DNA from: Hyphomicrobium sp.
GTDB lineage: Bacteria > Pseudomonadota > Alphaproteobacteria > Rhizobiales > Hyphomicrobiaceae
Length of the DNA: 64,000 nucleotides
Reading direction: 5' to 3'
Assembly (NCBI GenBank): GCA_030148425.1
Contig: JASBTM010000008.1
Coordinates: 682,001-746,000, forward strand
Positions 61,623 to 64,000 of the stretch are shown here, piece after piece. Below the pieces are notes generated by a model. It was not told where the DNA came from, searched no databases, and saw nothing but the letters and a program-made list of their open reading frames with translations. The first letter of the stretch is position 1. Every line of letters begins with the position of its first letter. The translations under genes and the position numbers were made by a program.

Positions 61623-61652
61623 TCGCGAGCGCGGCCCCGTGTCCGCTCGCGA
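61623..61652. terminator. hairpin between convergent genes after mscL
   Basis: TCGCGAGCG-N12-CGCTCGCGA, a perfect 9-bp stem 24 bases past the mscL stop and 38 bases beyond the end of the convergent gene at 61691. No T-tract on either strand; a bidirectional termination or mRNA-stabilising role is plausible. Confidence 0.5.
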
Positions 61653-61690
61653 CTTCGTATGCCGAGCACATCCAAGTGCCGCTTGTCGGA

Positions 61691-61996
61691 CTATTGCTTA
61701 CCGTTGATCTGGAGTTGCTGGTCGACCCAACCGCTCACGCTTAAGCTGACGGACGACGGCTTCTTCTGATCGATCGCCGACCGCGTCGCTTCGAGATCGT
61801 TGACGCGGGCATCGAGATCGGACGATGTGCCGGACCCAGATCCGACGGCCTGATTGATCTGCTGGTCGACCTTTGACGAAAGCTGCGATGACCTCGGGGC
61901 GTCCGGCGAGCCGGCATCGCCCGCCAGCGCCGCGCCAGCGAGGCTGCAGCTTGCGAGGGCGGCAACGATCCAGAAAGTCGAAGAACCGAGCTTCAC
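61691..61996 (-). CDS. small secreted protein with coiled-coil segment
   Basis: 101 residues from a GTG at 61996 preceded by GGGGGGAG. Signal peptide (KLGSSTFWIVAALASCSLAGAALA) then a Ser/Gly/Asp-rich helical segment (SSKVDQQINQAV, DLDARVNDLEATRSAIDQ) and a short C-terminal SVSLSVSGWVDQQLQ that recalls an outer-membrane porin-type first strand. No family assignment; it may be periplasmic. Confidence 0.5.
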   Translation of the reverse strand: MKLGSSTFWIVAALASCSLAGAALAGDAGSPDAPRSSQLSSKVDQQINQAVGSGSGTSSDLDARVNDLEATRSAIDQKKPSSVSLSVSGWVDQQLQINGKQ

Positions 61997-62125
61997 GGCA
62001 CTCCCCCCAAAGCAATTTGGCCGAAACCATGTGGGCCACGCAAACATGGCGATTCGGAGAATGCCGGGCGAAATAGCCCCCTGATCGGCGAGGAAACGAG
62101 CGGATGAACGCGATCCCGGCCTCTT

Positions 62126-62665
62126 TCAGTCGTCATGCAACGCCCTTTGGCCCGGCCCGGCATCCAAACCGGTTTTGGCTTCTCGCGCCACGAGGCCCCC
62201 AATAACCACCTCCGAAATCCAGTGCAGCACGGCCCCCACCACGCCGCCAAGGAGCACCTCGGCGCCGCGCTGAAACCCGACAACGAGCATCGGCGTCGCG
62301 GGATCCGTCTCAAGGAACACCAGCGGGCACGTCCACATGCACACCCGGACCAGCGGATAACGCCGCGCGATAATCGCCGCGATGGCCACCGCAACGGCCA
62401 TTTGCACGGCAACATCTGCATGCAGCGGTTGCAGCACCGAGCCGACCAGAACCGCCACCACGACGCCGACAACCGTGCCGAAAAGCCGGCCGGCCGTCGC
62501 CGTCCGTGTATCGTTAAGCTTCTCCTGGCTGACGATCACACCGGACATCGACGCCCATACGGGATGCGGAAGGCCGATGGCATTCGCCAGCATATAGGAG
62601 AGCGTCGCCGCGCCGGAGCACCGCACCACGAATGCTATGTGTCGCGCGATCTCTTCTTTCGTCAT
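62126..62665 (-). CDS. FUSC-family membrane protein
   Basis: 179 residues with about five membrane helices and the family signature in HPVWASMSGVIVSQEKLNDTRTATAGRLFGTVVG (W-x3-S, R-x-A-G-R-x2-G). FUSC proteins are relatives of fusaric-acid and aromatic-acid efflux components; this short form has only one FUSC module and may work as an oligomer. No partner is adjacent. Its role is unproven. Confidence 0.8.
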   Translation of the reverse strand: MTKEEIARHIAFVVRCSGAATLSYMLANAIGLPHPVWASMSGVIVSQEKLNDTRTATAGRLFGTVVGVVVAVLVGSVLQPLHADVAVQMAVAVAIAAIIARRYPLVRVCMWTCPLVFLETDPATPMLVVGFQRGAEVLLGGVVGAVLHWISEVVIGGLVAREAKTGLDAGPGQRALHDD

Positions 62666-62803
62666 TCAGACACCGCGAATCGCGAACTGGATCCCTCTTC
62701 GCACCGGGCGGAAGAAATGCGAAGTCTTGTGGACGCTAATCCTAGCCAGGGAAGCGTACGGGTTGCGGGAACCTTGGAAAAGTGCCAAATCCACGAGCCG
62801 CAA

Positions 62804-62877
62804 GCGGGCGTAGTTCAATGGTAGAACGGCAGCTTCCCAAGCTGCATACGTGGGTTCGATTCCCATCGCCCGCTCCA
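62804..62877 (+). tRNA. tRNA-Gly (anticodon CCC)
   Basis: Class I tRNA: acceptor GCGGGCG/CGCCCGC, D arm TAGTTCAATGGTAGAAC, anticodon stem GCAGC/GCTGC with loop TTCCCAA (CCC, reading GGG), T arm GTGGGTTCGATTCCCAT, discriminator T, and an encoded CCA at 62875-62877. It points towards xoxF, with 516 bases between. Confidence 0.96.
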
Positions 62878-63393
62878 GCCGGCAACTTGTTTAAAATCGC
62901 CCTATATTTTCGCGACGCGCATCGATCGACCACTTTCGTCGATCGGATTTCTGCGTTGGCGCAGTCGATCCGCACATAGATTGTGCAATTCGCACCCGCT
63001 TCGATTTTTAACTGCCTTCGCTAAACGCAACACTGGCATGTGCAGAGCTCTGATCGGTGTCGCGCAACGATAGAGAATTCGGGAAATCTTGGCGGATTCC
63101 AAAGCGAGGTTTTGCAATTGTCGCATCTAACATGTTGCAATCGCTGTTGACGCGTTCGTGATAATGAACTTGATTGCGTGCGTTGCGACGCGGAGTTCGT
63201 CTCGTTGCCGCAACACCTTGAGAAGACGTTCAAAACCCGAACGGCAACAGTGATGACCAAGCGTCATCGCTGACCCGTTATATGACAATAATAATATAAA
63301 ATAGGGTCCTTTTGGACGCCGGCTTCTGCCGGCTTTTGTGCACCGCTTTCGGCATACGCCGAAGGGCGCGACGAGTCGCGAATGGAGGACTTA
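62878..63393 (+). promoter_or_regulatory. long leader/promoter region of xoxF
   Basis: 516 bases between tRNA-Gly and xoxF without a convincing gene. It holds an inverted repeat CGATCGAC-N7-GTCGATCG (62923-62945), an AT-rich stretch (63279-63302) unlike the GC-rich surroundings, and a compact hairpin GCCGGC-TTCT-GCCGGC followed by TTTT (63318-63337), about 57 bases before the ATG. The hairpin resembles a terminator/attenuator inside the leader. xoxF genes are commonly regulated (lanthanide switch), so this region merits attention; any mechanism is inference. Confidence 0.5.
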
Positions 63394-64000
63394 ATGCGTG
63401 GAAAGATTCTAGCAGCAGGGCTGGCGATGTCCGCCTTGCTGAGTTCGCCGGTCTGGGCGAACGAAGACCTCATCAAACTCTCGAAAGACCCCGCCAACTG
63501 GGCGATGCAGAACGGCGACTATTCCGGTCACCGTTATTCGACGCTCAATCAGATCACCACTGATAACGTCGGCCAGCTGAAAGTGGCATGGACGTTCTCG
63601 ACAGGCGTTCTTCGTGGCCATGAAGGCAGCCCGCTTGTCATCGGCGACTCGATGTACCTGGCGACGCCGTTCCCCAACGTCGTCTACGCGATCAACCTCG
63701 CCGACGAACAGAAAATCATCTGGAAATACATCCCCAAGCAGGACCCCTCGGTCATCTCCGTGATGTGCTGTGACACGGTCACCCGCGGTATTTCCTACGC
63801 CGAAGGCAAGATCTTCCTTTATCAGGCCGACACGACGCTCGTCGCGCTCGATGCCAAGACCGGCAAGGAAGTCTGGAAAGTCGCCAACGGCGACGCCAAG
63901 AACGCCGAAACCGGCACCGCTCCTGCGATGATCGCGAAAGACAAAGTCATCGTTGGCATCTCGGGCGGCGAATACGGCGTCCGCGGTTCGATCACCGCTT
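63394..64000 (+). CDS. xoxF: XoxF-type PQQ methanol dehydrogenase, 5' part (runs off the window)
   Basis: The first 202 codons of a PQQ-dependent alcohol dehydrogenase. The signal peptide (about 1-22, cleavage VWA-NE) is followed by [20 protein letters not shown] and [18 protein letters not shown], then the vicinal disulfide [10 protein letters not shown] (C125-C126, which stacks on PQQ), [13 protein letters not shown] and [12 protein letters not shown]. These match the lanthanide-using XoxF clade better than calcium MxaF, but the diagnostic extra Asp lies beyond the window. It oxidises methanol in the periplasm, passing electrons to a cytochrome cL. GGAGG eight bases upstream of ATG. The 3' end and any xoxG/xoxJ are outside. 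Confidence 0.9.
   Translation, partial: MRGKILAAGLAMSALLSSPVWANEDLIKLSKDPANWAMQNGDYSGHRYSTLNQITTDNVGQLKVAWTFSTGVLRGHEGSPLVIGDSMYLATPFPNVVYAINLADEQKIIWKYIPKQDPSVISVMCCDTVTRGISYAEGKIFLYQADTTLVALDAKTGKEVWKVANGDAKNAETGTAPAMIAKDKVIVGISGGEYGVRGSITA

Noticed and set aside
62666..62866. Open frame over tRNA-Gly with GIEPTYAAWEAAVLPLNYAR
   Set aside because: Antisense translation of the tRNA-Gly gene and its flank, a common annotation artefact.
1..64000. CRISPR arrays, insertion sequences, prophage and rRNA genes
   Set aside because: No regularly spaced repeats, transposase, integrase, phage structural gene or rRNA sequence was recognised anywhere in the window.

Overview
The window looks like chromosome from a methylotrophic alphaproteobacterium, most likely Hyphomicrobium or a close relative. 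The evidence is a XoxF-type PQQ methanol dehydrogenase at the right edge, both subunits of methylmalonyl-CoA mutase (a step of the ethylmalonyl-CoA pathway that accompanies the serine cycle), a class I lysyl-tRNA synthetase, a PodJ-like polarity protein, and many short secreted proteins of the Hyphomicrobiales type. Base composition is GC-rich throughout. The genus is an inference; the lineage is better supported.

Layout. 0-5.4 kb: a DUF4236 protein, a HerA/YjgR-like ATPase, methylmalonyl-CoA mutase small subunit and a ClC antiporter/channel. 5.4-15 kb: small secreted or membrane proteins, a DUF817 protein, mutase large subunit (5 kb from its partner), a DUF2971 protein, a tandem HdeA-like protein and a prolyl aminopeptidase, with palindromic REP-type repeats between genes. 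15.5-20 kb: an RhlE-type DEAD-box helicase with a long basic tail, a Spy/CpxP-like protein, a lipoprotein and the wreck of an autotransporter beta-domain. 20-29.6 kb: a sugar kinase of the ROK superfamily whose motifs are in circularly permuted order, three tiny coupled genes, an atypical RNase HII, a three-gene phosphorelay cluster, a flavin reductase, a cyclic-nucleotide-binding/thioredoxin-reductase-like fusion and a MliC lysozyme inhibitor.

29.6-39.5 kb is accessory in character. It holds a gene-poor stretch with tandem hairpins and a 43-residue secreted peptide, then a CusBA-type heavy-metal RND efflux operon with a Cys/Met/His-rich leader protein and a YtkA-like protein, then MarR/VOC and LysR/lactonase regulator-enzyme pairs with clear palindromic operators, ending at a tRNA-Ser. 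No integrase or flanking repeat was seen.

39.5-64 kb is mostly housekeeping: MsrA, MepA, LysRS-I, a stand-alone DUF262-DUF1524 (GmrSD/SspE-like) candidate defence nuclease, PyrD, the Lhr-like helicase/PdeM nuclease repair pair, a TIGR02186/TSUP pair, the PodJ-like Sel1 protein, a second prolyl aminopeptidase, a two-subunit sodium:solute symporter, MscL, a FUSC protein, tRNA-Gly, and the 5' part of xoxF behind a 516-base leader.

The observations most worth following are the circularly permuted ROK kinase, a frame break at an A9 tract in a secreted protein that an extra A would repair, the RNase HII lacking the GRG motif, the 43-residue peptide unit with its structured surroundings, and the single-chain DUF262-DUF1524 protein.
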